A stretch of DNA of 45,546 bases from Streptomyces sp. CBMA123 (GTDB taxonomy: Bacteria; Actinomycetota; Actinomycetes; Streptomycetales; Streptomycetaceae). The position numbers were made by a program, and so were the translations under genes. The stretch's first letter is position 1, and each line of letters opens with the position of its first letter. Location: assembly GCF_014596465.1 (NCBI RefSeq), contig NZ_MECK01000468.1, forward strand, positions 1-45,546. Direction: 5' to 3'. Below, piece by piece: positions 14,906 to 29,773 of this stretch. Under the pieces are notes generated by a model. The model had not been told where the DNA came from. It saw nothing but the letters and a program-made list of their open reading frames with translations, and made no database searches.

Positions 14906-17115
14906 CCGCCACCGCCGAGGCGGACGCCGCCGTCCCCGACGAGGACGACCGCCAGGAGGCCCCACCCGAGGAGCCCCAGAACGCCTACGAGGCCGTCCAG
15001 GAACTGCTGGAACACGTCCCGGACTCCTTCGCCGGCCGCAACTACCTCTTCGCCGGCGGCGATCCCAGCTTCGGCGGCAACCTCGTCGGCGGTGACGAGC
15101 ACGTCGTCTCCGGCGGCCAGGTCCACGGCGACGTCGTCACCGGCCACAAGACCACCGTGTACCAGCTCGGCGCCGCCTTCGGTGCTCCGCTGCACGCCTC
15201 CGGCGAGGTGCCGGCGGAAGAGCTGGACGCTCTGGACAAGGTCTTCCGCCCCGGACCGCACTTCCACGAGGCCGTATGCGTACTGGAGGAGCAGCGGGTC
15301 CTGATCCTCACCGGGCGGGCCGACACCGGCCGCCGCTCCGCCGCTCTGATGCTGCTTCGAGGAACGGGCGCCGATCGGATCCGCAACCTCGACCCCGATG
15401 TCTCCCCCACCGCTCTGCTGACCGGCGCGGAACCGTCCCAGGGCTACCTGCTCACCGACTACACGCCGTCCCGCACCCGCCCTCTGCTCCGATCCGACCT
15501 CGACCGCCTCCGCGAGATCCTTGCCAAACAGGACGGCTACCTGGTCATCACCACCATCCGGTCCGACGCGATCCGCGAACTCCCCACCGTCGACTGGCAA
15601 CCGCCCGACCCCCGGGACGTGCTGTTCAGGCACGTAGCCCGACTGCGACAGCTCGCCCTGACCCCGTTGGTCGACGAGCTGCTCGCCCTTGACCCCGTTC
15701 GGGTGTTCCTGGCACAGAACCGGCCGATGCGGGAGATCGCCGAGTTCGCCGGCGCGCTGGCCGCGTACTCGTCCACGACGGACCAACCATCGGACATCGC
15801 CAAGTTCGGCCACGGCATCATCCAGGACCAGGTCGGCCGCTGGTTCGGCGACGACGGACTCCACCTCCGGGAGAAGGCGTTCCTGATCTCCCTGGCCGTC
15901 TTCGACCACGCCCCCTACACCCTGGCCGCCGAGTGCGCCGACAAGCTGTTCCGCCGACTGGAGACGATCCGCACCCCCGGACGGCCCGACGGCATCCCGC
16001 CCTTCGGCAGCTCGATCGAGGAGCGGATGGCCCTCGCCCGGGCCGAACTCACCGAGGAGACCGAGCAGACCCCCTGGGGCCCGGTCCCCCAGCGGATGGC
16101 GTCCTTCCAGGACCCCCGCACCTCCCCCACCCTGCTGCGCGAGGTCTGGACGAGCCACCCCTCGGCCCGCCCCGCGATCACCGGTTGGCTGAACGCGCTG
16201 GCCACCGACTCCCGCGCCCTGGTCCGGGCCCGGGTGGCCTCCACCACCGCCCTGCTGGCCTCCGTCGACCTCTCCGCCACCATGAGCGGCCTGCTCGGTC
16301 CCTGGTCCGGCGCCAAGGACTTCCGGCTCTGCCTCCAGGCCGCCAACAGCCTCGCCCTGGCCTACCACGCGGGCACCGCGGCCGTCCCTCGCATCCTGCG
16401 CGGCTGGGCCGGTGACGACAGCGCCCGCCGCCGCTGGACGGCCATCCGCTGCTACGCCCTGCTCGGCCCGCTGCTGCCGGCCCAGGCCCTGGAGGCCTTC
16501 GCGCTGGCCGCCGAACGGCTGAGCGCCGAGGAGCTGGACCAGCTCGCGGCCAGGTTCCAGCTCGACCCGCACGCTCCGGAGCAGCCCGACCGCTTCCAGG
16601 TGCTCGGCCTGCTCGAAGCGGCCGAACTGCTGCTGCTCTCCGCCGAGGCGGAGCAGGCTCTGCGCGCTCTGGTCCGCTGGCTCTCCGGGTCGGGTCAGCT
16701 GCGGCAGCTGGCCCTGGCGACCTTCCTGACCGCCGCCCGGCGCACCGAGGACGGTGCGCTGGGCCGGCCGCTGCTGCTCGACTGGTACGCCCGCAGCCCG
16801 CGCCCCGAGCCGGGGGGCGTGGTCAGCGTCACGCTGCTGCCCGGCCCCGAGGAGTCCGCGCCGGTCCGCTCACTGCTGGTCGCCCTGTGGCGCACGGCAC
16901 TCGACGACCGCCTCTACCGCGACGCCGCCCTGGGCGTGCTGCGCGGCTGGCTGACCGGTGCCGCCGACCAGCCGGAGACCACCGCCCGGCTCACCGAACT
17001 GTTCGACGACCTGGCCGTCACCGAGCGCGACCGCCAGCGGCTGGACCACCTGGTCCGCACCGTCCGTCGAGGCCCCACCGGCGGCCCTGCCGCGCCGGCC
17101 CTGCCCGGCGGCTGA
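14902..17115 (+). CDS. STAND-like protein: N-terminal signalling motif, degenerate P-loop, helical repeats
   Basis: A 737-residue protein. An acidic N-terminus (1-45) is followed by the Gly-rich motif at 55-81 shared with the cyclase. From about residue 115 comes a P-loop NTPase-like region: a hydrophobic strand and Walker-A-like GRADTGRRS (138-146), where the usual Lys-Ser/Thr is Arg-Arg, and a Walker-B-like GYLLTDY (Asp186). The C-terminal half (about 380-737) is a run of Leu/Ala-rich helices resembling HEAT-type repeats. That layout (short N-terminal motif, NTPase core, repeat sensor) is that of STAND/NLR-type sensors. Nucleotide binding may be altered by the Arg substitution. The start overlaps the cyclase stop, so they are coupled. 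Confidence 0.7.
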   Translation: MTATAEADAAVPDEDDRQEAPPEEPQNAYEAVQELLEHVPDSFAGRNYLFAGGDPSFGGNLVGGDEHVVSGGQVHGDVVTGHKTTVYQLGAAFGAPLHASGEVPAEELDALDKVFRPGPHFHEAVCVLEEQRVLILTGRADTGRRSAALMLLRGTGADRIRNLDPDVSPTALLTGAEPSQGYLLTDYTPSRTRPLLRSDLDRLREILAKQDGYLVITTIRSDAIRELPTVDWQPPDPRDVLFRHVARLRQLALTPLVDELLALDPVRVFLAQNRPMREIAEFAGALAAYSSTTDQPSDIAKFGHGIIQDQVGRWFGDDGLHLREKAFLISLAVFDHAPYTLAAECADKLFRRLETIRTPGRPDGIPPFGSSIEERMALARAELTEETEQTPWGPVPQRMASFQDPRTSPTLLREVWTSHPSARPAITGWLNALATDSRALVRARVASTTALLASVDLSATMSGLLGPWSGAKDFRLCLQAANSLALAYHAGTAAVPRILRGWAGDDSARRRWTAIRCYALLGPLLPAQALEAFALAAERLSAEELDQLAARFQLDPHAPEQPDRFQVLGLLEAAELLLLSAEAEQALRALVRWLSGSGQLRQLALATFLTAARRTEDGALGRPLLLDWYARSPRPEPGGVVSVTLLPGPEESAPVRSLLVALWRTALDDRLYRDAALGVLRGWLTGAADQPETTARLTELFDDLAVTERDRQRLDHLVRTVRRGPTGGPAAPALPGG
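15064..15144 (+). other. Shared Gly-rich motif, copy 2 (STAND-like N-terminus)
   Basis: Encodes residues 55-81 of the STAND-like protein, from PSFGGNLVGGD to QVHGDVVTG. Differences from copy 1 are conservative (T/S, I/V, Q/E, I/V) apart from one N/V. A motif at the C-terminus of one protein and the N-terminus of its operon neighbour is the arrangement of bacterial amyloid signalling sequences. Confidence 0.9.
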
Positions 17116-17165
17116 GGCCGCACCACCCGAACCGACGACCCGTCCCGATCCTGGAGCACCCGCGC

Positions 17166-18116
17166 ATGTCGGCACGACACCGCCCCGACCTCCCCGCCGG
17201 CGACCTCATCGACCCGGTCCTGAAGGTCCACCCGCTGGGCCGCGCGCTCGGCCTGCCCAAGCGGCCGGACGCCCGGGCCGACTCCGCCCTGGTCCTGACC
17301 ACCCCGTCCGGCGAGCACCAGGTCTTCCTGCCGCCGCACCGCCCGGGCTTCAGCGATCTGGTCGGCCGGGGCTACCAGGCCGCGTTCGAGATCGACCTCG
17401 GCCTGCACCACCTGCGGATGACGGAGCGGCTGCCCGGCCGGGACGACGTCGGCGCCTTCGAGGCCGTGGTGGAGGTCGACTGGCAGGTCGCGGCCCCGGA
17501 GCTGGTGGTGGCCGGCCGGATCGGTGACGTCCCGGCCCTCCTCGTCCCCCGCATCCGGCAGCGGATGCGGGCGGTCACCCGCGGCCTCACCACCGACCGG
17601 AGCGGCGAGGCCGAGACCGCCGTCCAGCAGGCGCTGGACGAGTACCCGGTCGCCGAGGCCGAGGGCCTGCGGGTGCGCTGCGCCGTCCAGTTGGACATCG
17701 ACCAGGCCGCCCGCGACCAGAAGGAGCGGCTGCGCGGCTACCACTTCGACACCCAGGCCCACCCGCACGCCCTCCGGCAGGTCCAGGAGGCGAACGAGAT
17801 CCTCGCCGCGAAGGCGACGTTCTACCAGTACCACCTGGAGCAGGGCGGGGTGACCGCCTGGGCCCTCCAGGTGGCCGCCCACCCCGAGGACCTGCCGCGG
17901 GCCCTCGGCTACCTCAAGGACGAGCAGCAGGAGCTGGTCCAGGGCCAGCTCCACGTGATCCAGCGGCTGCTCGACCAGAACGCCCTGGAGGACTTCGAGT
18001 TGGAGGGCCCGCGCCGGGACGCGAAGGCCGCGCTCGAAGCCATCCTGCGCCACCGGCCCGCCGGCCCGGACGCACCCCGGCTCGACAAGGGCCCGAACCC
18101 TCCGCTGTCGCAGTGA
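17166..18116 (+). CDS. SPFH/Band-7-like protein
   Basis: A 316-residue protein without transmembrane segments. The middle (about residues 80-200) has the alternating beta pattern of a Band-7/SPFH domain, with RDDVGAFEAVVEVDWQV and then an Arg-rich helix (IRQRMRAVTRGL). The C-terminal third is charged helix with a coiled-coil look (about 200-300), as in stomatin-type scaffolds. The assignment rests on pattern only. ATG 17166 has GGAG nine bases upstream; the gap from the previous gene is 50 bases, so it is probably the third gene of the operon. SPFH proteins scaffold membrane complexes and often pair with membrane proteases; here a membrane effector and an M48 protease follow. Confidence 0.5.
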   Translation: MSARHRPDLPAGDLIDPVLKVHPLGRALGLPKRPDARADSALVLTTPSGEHQVFLPPHRPGFSDLVGRGYQAAFEIDLGLHHLRMTERLPGRDDVGAFEAVVEVDWQVAAPELVVAGRIGDVPALLVPRIRQRMRAVTRGLTTDRSGEAETAVQQALDEYPVAEAEGLRVRCAVQLDIDQAARDQKERLRGYHFDTQAHPHALRQVQEANEILAAKATFYQYHLEQGGVTAWALQVAAHPEDLPRALGYLKDEQQELVQGQLHVIQRLLDQNALEDFELEGPRRDAKAALEAILRHRPAGPDAPRLDKGPNPPLSQ

Positions 18117-18133
18117 ACCCGAGGAGCCCCACC

Positions 18134-18649
18134 GTGCCCGCCCCTCCCGCCACCGGCCCGATACCGCCACCGCCCGGCACCGCGCTGCTCGCCGAGCTGC
18201 GCACCGAGATCGCCCGCGCGGACAGCAAGGCCGCCGTCCTGGTCGCCGCCCTCGGCGTCATCGTCGGGGTGCTCGGCGGCCTGCTCACCAGCACCGGCTG
18301 GGCGCCGCAGCGACTCTCCGGCGCCGCCGAGGTGTTGCTGGCGCTCGGCGGCCTCGGCATCGCCGTCTCGCTGGTCGCGCTGCTGTTCGCGGTGCTGCCC
18401 CGGTTCCGGCGCAGCACCTGGCGCCCGGGCCGCCCGCTCGGCTACTTCGGGGACATCCGGCTGGCCGCCGAGCAGGGCCTGCTCGCCGACGCGCTGGCCG
18501 ACACCGAGGAGTTGGCCGCCGAGGCCGTCCGCGCCGCGCTCGCGGAGAACAGCCTGATCGCCTCGCGGAAGCACTCCTGGGTCCGGATCGGCATCCTCGC
18601 CTTCGGCGTCGGCCTGTTCCCGCTGGTCACCGCCCTGTTCCTGGGCTGA
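18134..18649 (+). CDS. Pycsar-type membrane effector (PycTM/DUF5706 family)
   Basis: A 171-residue two-to-three-segment membrane protein matching the Pycsar effector family: the N-terminal ARADSKAAVLV leading into the first transmembrane helix (about 33-52), a second helix at 65-90 ending VLPRF, the LGYFGDI block, then a helix closing with NSLIASRKHSW and a final membrane segment (152-170). In characterised Pycsar systems such proteins respond to cCMP or cUMP made by a partner cyclase and damage the membrane during phage infection. The GTG at 18134 is preferred over 18113 because GAGGAG lies seven bases upstream. Four genes back is a class III cyclase, which supports the role. Confidence 0.83.
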   Translation: MPAPPATGPIPPPPGTALLAELRTEIARADSKAAVLVAALGVIVGVLGGLLTSTGWAPQRLSGAAEVLLALGGLGIAVSLVALLFAVLPRFRRSTWRPGRPLGYFGDIRLAAEQGLLADALADTEELAAEAVRAALAENSLIASRKHSWVRIGILAFGVGLFPLVTALFLG

Positions 18650-18654
18650 CCCGG

Positions 18655-18742
18655 CTCCCGCACCACCCGTCCCGCACCGTCCTGCACCGTCCCGCTCCGT
18701 CCAGCACCGTCCCGCTCCGTCCAGCACCGCTCATCACCGTAC
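18655..18742. repeat. Tandem repeat of about 20 bases between effector and protease genes
   Basis: Two exact adjacent copies of CACCGTCCCGCTCCGTCCAG lie near 18686-18725, flanked by shorter CACCGTCC(T/C)GCACCGTCC variants. No gene or hairpin is evident. It fills most of the 135-base gap. Confidence 0.75.
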
Positions 18743-18784
18743 GGACGCCGCCGCCGCGCGCGTCCCGGCCCCGAGGACCTCGCC

Positions 18785-20068
18785 ATGACCGAACCGACCT
18801 ACCCGGACACCCCGCCGCCGCAGTACCCCGCCGGTCCCCCGCCCCAGTACCCGACCGTCCCGCCGCAGCACCCGCAGGCCGCTCCGCCGTACCCGACCAC
18901 GGTCCCGCCGCAGTACCCCAGCGCCGCTCCGCAGTACCCGACCACGCCCCCGCCCCAGTACCCCAGCACCCCCGTCCCGCCCCAGTACGCACCCCCCGCC
19001 CACCCCCGGCAGCACCCCCAACACCCCCCGAAGCAGCCACCCCACGTCCCCGCCCAGGGCTTCGCCCCGCCGCCCGCCCCACCGCGGCCGCCGCTCCTCG
19101 ACCCCACCGTCGACATCGACCCGCACACCGGCCGGATCCACCTGGCCGCCCGCCAGCGCGGCGCCGACGCGACCGCGGTCGGCCAACTGCTGCTGCAGCT
19201 CCCGCACTTCCTGTGCAGCCTGCTGGTCGTCACGCTGGTCTCGCTGTTCCTCCCCGAGCCGCTGAACCTGGTGCTGATCGGCCTCTGGATCGCCTCCGGC
19301 GCGCTGGTCTTCCACCGCCCGACGGAGAAGGTCCTCGCCCGCTACCTGTTCCGGATGCGTCCGGCGCTGCACTCGGAGCTGACCAGGCTGGAGCCGATCT
19401 GGCACCAGGTGACCGCCAAGGCGGGGGTGAACCCGGAGGCGTACGACCTGTGGATCGAGGACCACAAGGCCGTCAACGCCACCGCGGCCGCCGGGCACAT
19501 CGTCGGGGTCACCCGGTACGCGCTGGAGACCCTCCCCGACGCCCAGCTGGCCGCCGTGCTCGCCCATGAGCTCGGCCACCACCGCGGCGGGCACGCCTGG
19601 GCGACCCTGCTCGGCTACTGGTACTCGATGCCGGCCCGGATCGCCTGGGCGGTCTTCCGGATCGCGGCGGTGATCGCGTTCCGGATCGCCTCGGTGTTCT
19701 CGCTGCTCGGCGCCCTCGTGGTCGGGCTGGTCGCGATCGTCCTGGTGGTGGCCGTGGCCGTGTCCTTCCCGCCGCTGCTGCTGGTCGTGGTCACGCCGTA
19801 CCTGCTCGCCGCGGTCGGCCGCCGCTCCGAGCTGCGGGCGGACGTCCAGGCCGCCGAGCTGGGGTTCGCCGACGCCATGATCGAGGTCTTCCACGGCTTC
19901 CTGCGGGACGAGGAGCAGGCCCTGGCGATCGCGGCGCGGGAGAACGGGGGCCGCGCCGTCCGGCCGGGCCTCGGCCAGCGGCTGCTGTCCAGCCACCCGG
20001 ACACCCACACCCGGATCCGCCGCCTGGAGGACTGGCGCGCGGCCACGGCCGCCGCCACCCATCGCTGA
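18785..20068 (+). CDS. M48-family membrane zinc metalloprotease with Pro/Tyr-rich N-terminus
   Basis: A 427-residue HtpX/Ste24-like protease. Residues 5-100 are a Pro-rich tail with repeated PPPQYP/VPPQYP units, of unknown role. A membrane segment pair follows (about 145-180). The zincin motif HELGHH gives His261, Glu262 and His265, and the third ligand is Glu349 in SELRADVQAAELG. A hydrophobic stretch (about 280-340) lies between. The ATG follows GAGGA at a good distance. It is the last plus-strand gene before rpoC, 135 bases after the PycTM gene. In context it may clear or activate membrane proteins such as the effector or the SPFH scaffold; that is inference. Confidence 0.9.
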   Translation: MTEPTYPDTPPPQYPAGPPPQYPTVPPQHPQAAPPYPTTVPPQYPSAAPQYPTTPPPQYPSTPVPPQYAPPAHPRQHPQHPPKQPPHVPAQGFAPPPAPPRPPLLDPTVDIDPHTGRIHLAARQRGADATAVGQLLLQLPHFLCSLLVVTLVSLFLPEPLNLVLIGLWIASGALVFHRPTEKVLARYLFRMRPALHSELTRLEPIWHQVTAKAGVNPEAYDLWIEDHKAVNATAAAGHIVGVTRYALETLPDAQLAAVLAHELGHHRGGHAWATLLGYWYSMPARIAWAVFRIAAVIAFRIASVFSLLGALVVGLVAIVLVVAVAVSFPPLLLVVVTPYLLAAVGRRSELRADVQAAELGFADAMIEVFHGFLRDEEQALAIAARENGGRAVRPGLGQRLLSSHPDTHTRIRRLEDWRAATAAATHR

Positions 20069-20118
20069 GCCGAGCCGAGCCGAGCCAAGCTGAGCCAAGC
20101 CGAGCCGAGCCGAGCTCC
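20066..20118. repeat. Pentanucleotide repeat (GAGCC) after the M48 gene
   Basis: About ten copies of GAGCC, with GAGCCA and AAGCT variants, begin at the stop codon of the M48 gene and end before the terminator. Confidence 0.85.
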
Positions 20119-20150
20119 AACAGCGCCGAGCAGACCGGCGCGAAAACGCC

Positions 20151-20186
20151 GCAGGGCGGCCACCCCGTGAGGGGTGACCGCCCTGC
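20151..20186. terminator. Bidirectional terminator between M48 gene and rpoC
   Basis: A 16-bp stem (one mismatch) GCAGGGCGGCCACCCC / GGGGTGACCGCCCTGC with a GTGA loop lies between the two convergent genes, 17 bases past the rpoC stop codon. Confidence 0.8.
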
Positions 20187-20203
20187 GATCAGTGACGCTC
20201 GAC

Positions 20204-24097
<3,894 letters not shown>

Positions 24098-24214
24098 TGG
24101 TCGTCAAGCCCTCTTTCGTGATTCGAGAGTTTGTCTGTTGGTCTGAGGGGGGCCTGGGGGCGGGCCGGCCGCACGCTCTGCTGGATTCAGAAGCGCGAGC
24201 CGGCCCGACCTCCG

Positions 24215-27691
<3,477 letters not shown>

Positions 27692-27901
27692 GAGGGGGGT
27701 CCTTCCGAGGGCTCGGAGCTCACTACGCGCGTACCAGCCGGGCCTGCTTGAGCCTGGATTCCGTCTCCCTCGCCACTGGCCTCCGCCGGGGTCGAAACCC
27801 CAGGTCAGAGCCGCTTTGCGGAGGCGGTGCCAGACCCCTTCAGGGCAACGCAAACTCCGGGCGACGAGTCACGGAGCAGCTAACAGGCAGCGCAAAGGGA
27901 C

Positions 27902-27930
27902 AGTGTAGCCAAAGGCCACACTGCTGTCCA
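27902..27930 (-). promoter_or_regulatory. Candidate rpoB promoter (housekeeping sigma)
   Basis: On the minus strand TGGACA (-35) and TACACT (-10) are separated by 17 bases, five of six matches to the -35 consensus and a TAnnnT -10. The start of transcription would fall near 27895, about 200 bases before the rpoB TTG. Confidence 0.6.
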
Positions 27931-28310
27931 GCTCTGATTCGGAAACCGAATCGGAGACTCCTCCCGGTAGCCGGGGGCGCGGACGCCCACCGGGTACTGC
28001 TCTAACTCACGTGGAGTCATTTCCCGCCGGAGCCGCTGGTTATGCATCCAGCAGCAGACCAACCGGGGCGGACTCGCGCCTTGAGAATCGCGCGCCTCGC
28101 CGGGTTCGTCAAGGGCCCGCCGACGGGGGCGGACCTCGACCCGTTCATCGGACCGAAGCCCCTCCGCGTTACAGAAGCCGTGGTGGGGGCCACCGTCGAT
28201 GACGGTGATCACCATACTCCTCGTGGCCGACAGTACCGAGTGGGCAATCGGCCACTCCGGTGGCCTCGCTGGTCCGGGCGGGCGAAGGCCGCCGGCCCCC
28301 GGAACGCAAA

Positions 28311-28350
28311 AGGCCGGGCCGACCACCCGCATGGGTGATCGGCCCGGCCT
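28311..28350 (-). terminator. Attenuator/terminator between rplL and rpoB
   Basis: An 18-bp stem (one mismatch) AGGCCGGGCCGATCACCC / GGGTGGTCGGCCCGGCCT with a four-base loop, followed on the minus strand by TTTTGCG. It begins 27 bases past the rplL stop codon. A partial terminator at this place is typical and would set the ribosomal protein to polymerase ratio. Confidence 0.85.
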
Positions 28351-28376
28351 CAGGCCCCCTCAGAGGGGGCGAGAAG

Positions 28377-28760
28377 TCACTTGACGGTGACCTTGGCGCC
28401 GGCACCCTCGAGGGCGGCCTTGGCCTTCTCGGCAACGTCCTTGGCAACCTTCTCCAGGACCTTGGCACCAGCGGTGTCAACGAGGTCCTTGGCCTCCTTC
28501 AGGCCGAGGGAGGTCAGGGTGCGCACCTCCTTGATGACCTGGATCTTCTTGTCGCCGGCACCGTCGAGGATGACGTCGAACTCGTCCTGCTCCTCAACGG
28601 CCTCGGCCACGGCGCCCGGACCGGCGATGCCGGCAACGGCGACCGGAGCGGCAGCGGTGACGTCGAACTTGTCCTCGAAGGCCTTCACGAAGGCAGCGAG
28701 CTCGATGAGGGTGAGCTCCTCGAACTGCGCGAGCAGCTCGTCCTGGGTCAGCTTCGCCAT
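28377..28760 (-). CDS. rplL: 50S ribosomal protein L7/L12
   Basis: The 127-residue stalk protein. The N-terminal dimerisation helices ([15 protein letters not shown]) bind L10; an Ala/Val/Gly hinge (about 36-55) connects to the C-terminal factor-binding domain with KIQVIKEVR and [10 protein letters not shown]. Length and sequence are standard. It is 90 bases downstream of rplJ and co-transcribed with it; the ATG has a GGACG-type site upstream. Confidence 0.99.
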   Translation of the reverse strand: MAKLTQDELLAQFEELTLIELAAFVKAFEDKFDVTAAAPVAVAGIAGPGAVAEAVEEQDEFDVILDGAGDKKIQVIKEVRTLTSLGLKEAKDLVDTAGAKVLEKVAKDVAEKAKAALEGAGAKVTVK

Positions 28761-28850
28761 GATTGGCGTCCTTCCACTAAATCGGCAGGTGGTGCCGGAT
28801 GTACGGGTTGGCGGGCGTACGGGCCCGCAGCGAGGCGTGAGCCTGCCGAA

Positions 28851-29414
28851 TTACTCGGCGGCCTCGTCCTCGGCGGCGGGAGCCGGCGTACCGGCACCGC
28901 CCTGCTCGACCTTGTCGCGCAGCGCGTCCACAGTGCGGACGAGCTTCGACGGCAGGGCCTGGAAGAGCGCGGCAGCCTGGGACTGCTTGGCCTTCAGGGC
29001 ACCCGCCAGCTTGGCGAGCAGCACCTCGCGGGACTCGAGGTCCGCGAGCTTCTTGATCTCATCGGCGGACAGCGCCTTACCGTCAAGGACACCGCCCTTG
29101 ATGATGAGAGCGGGGTTCTCCTTGGCGAAGTCACGCAGAGCCTTCGCCGACTCCACCGGGTCACCGGTGACGAAGGCAACAGCCGTCGGACCGTTGAACA
29201 GGTCGTCGAGCTCGGAGATCCCGGCCTCATTGGCCGCGATCTTGGTCAGCGTGTTCTTCACCACGGCGTACTCGGCGTTCTCGCCGAGCGAGCGACGCAG
29301 AGTCTTGACCTGCTTCACCGAGAGACCGCGGTACTCGGTGAGCAGCGCCGCGGAGGAGCCACGGAACTTGTCCGTGATCTCGGCGACGGCGGCAGCCTTG
29401 TCGGGCCTGGCCAT
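28851..29414 (-). CDS. rplJ: 50S ribosomal protein L10
   Basis: A 187-residue L10, the base of the ribosomal stalk. The N-terminal rRNA-binding domain ([33 protein letters not shown]) and the C-terminal helix that holds L7/L12 dimers are present, followed by an acidic Ala/Glu tail of about 20 residues as usual in streptomycetes. The ATG at 29414 follows a perfect AAGGAGG eight bases upstream. A structured leader (around 29520-29549) precedes it, suggesting the common autoregulation by the L10-L7/L12 complex. Confidence 0.99.
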   Translation of the reverse strand: MARPDKAAAVAEITDKFRGSSAALLTEYRGLSVKQVKTLRRSLGENAEYAVVKNTLTKIAANEAGISELDDLFNGPTAVAFVTGDPVESAKALRDFAKENPALIIKGGVLDGKALSADEIKKLADLESREVLLAKLAGALKAKQSQAAALFQALPSKLVRTVDALRDKVEQGGAGTPAPAAEDEAAE

Positions 29415-29519
29415 AGGCTTACGCCTCCTTCCGTGATGTCGAAGTCCGGCCGACCGCGAAAGTCGACCATTCACGCCTCGAACCGGCCGGACGGAAGGAA
29501 AGCCCTTGCGAAATGCAAT

Positions 29520-29549
29520 GAGCCCCGGTGCGCAGGCGCACGGGGCTCG
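29520..29549 (-). promoter_or_regulatory. Hairpin in the rplJ leader (possible L10 leader element)
   Basis: GAGCCCCGTGCGC pairs with GCGCACCGGGGCTC across a short loop, with one bulged base. It lies about 105 bases before rplJ. Actinobacterial rplJ leaders carry a conserved L10-binding structure; this hairpin is a likely part of it. Confidence 0.5.
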
Positions 29550-29703
29550 AAACGACCTCAACGGGCATTCGCGCGAACGCGGCACCCGGAAGTCGAAGCT
29601 CCAGACACACCTGCGCGGGCTGCCTGCGACGAATCGCAGATCCTTCGGCCACCCAACTCCCTGACGGGGGCGGGGCGACAACCAGCGGTCTTTGGCTTCC
29701 GCA

Positions 29704-29733
29704 ACAGTAACCGGACCCGTCCGTACGAAGCAA
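29704..29733 (-). promoter_or_regulatory. Candidate rplJ promoter
   Basis: Minus-strand TTGCTT (-35) and TACTGT (-10) are separated by 18 bases, giving a start of transcription near 29697 and a leader of about 280 bases. Confidence 0.45.
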
Positions 29734-29773
29734 ATCGCCCTCGGACGGGTGAACCGCCGGGCCCGGACCGGGC

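Larger units (their letters stand above)
27692..28376 (-). other. rplL-rpoB intergenic leader
   Basis: No gene is seen in these 685 bases. From the rplL side it holds the attenuator hairpin (28311-28350), then unassigned sequence, a well-formed promoter (27902-27930), and about 200 bases of rpoB leader. A leader this long could carry further control, but I see no hairpin in it that I would call. Confidence 0.7.
29415..29773 (-). other. rplJ leader region
   Basis: About 360 bases with no gene, between the last lipoprotein gene and rplJ. It contains a candidate promoter (29704-29733), a hairpin (29520-29549), and the rplJ ribosome binding site. This fits an L10-type autoregulatory leader, although I could not fold it. 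Confidence 0.6.
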
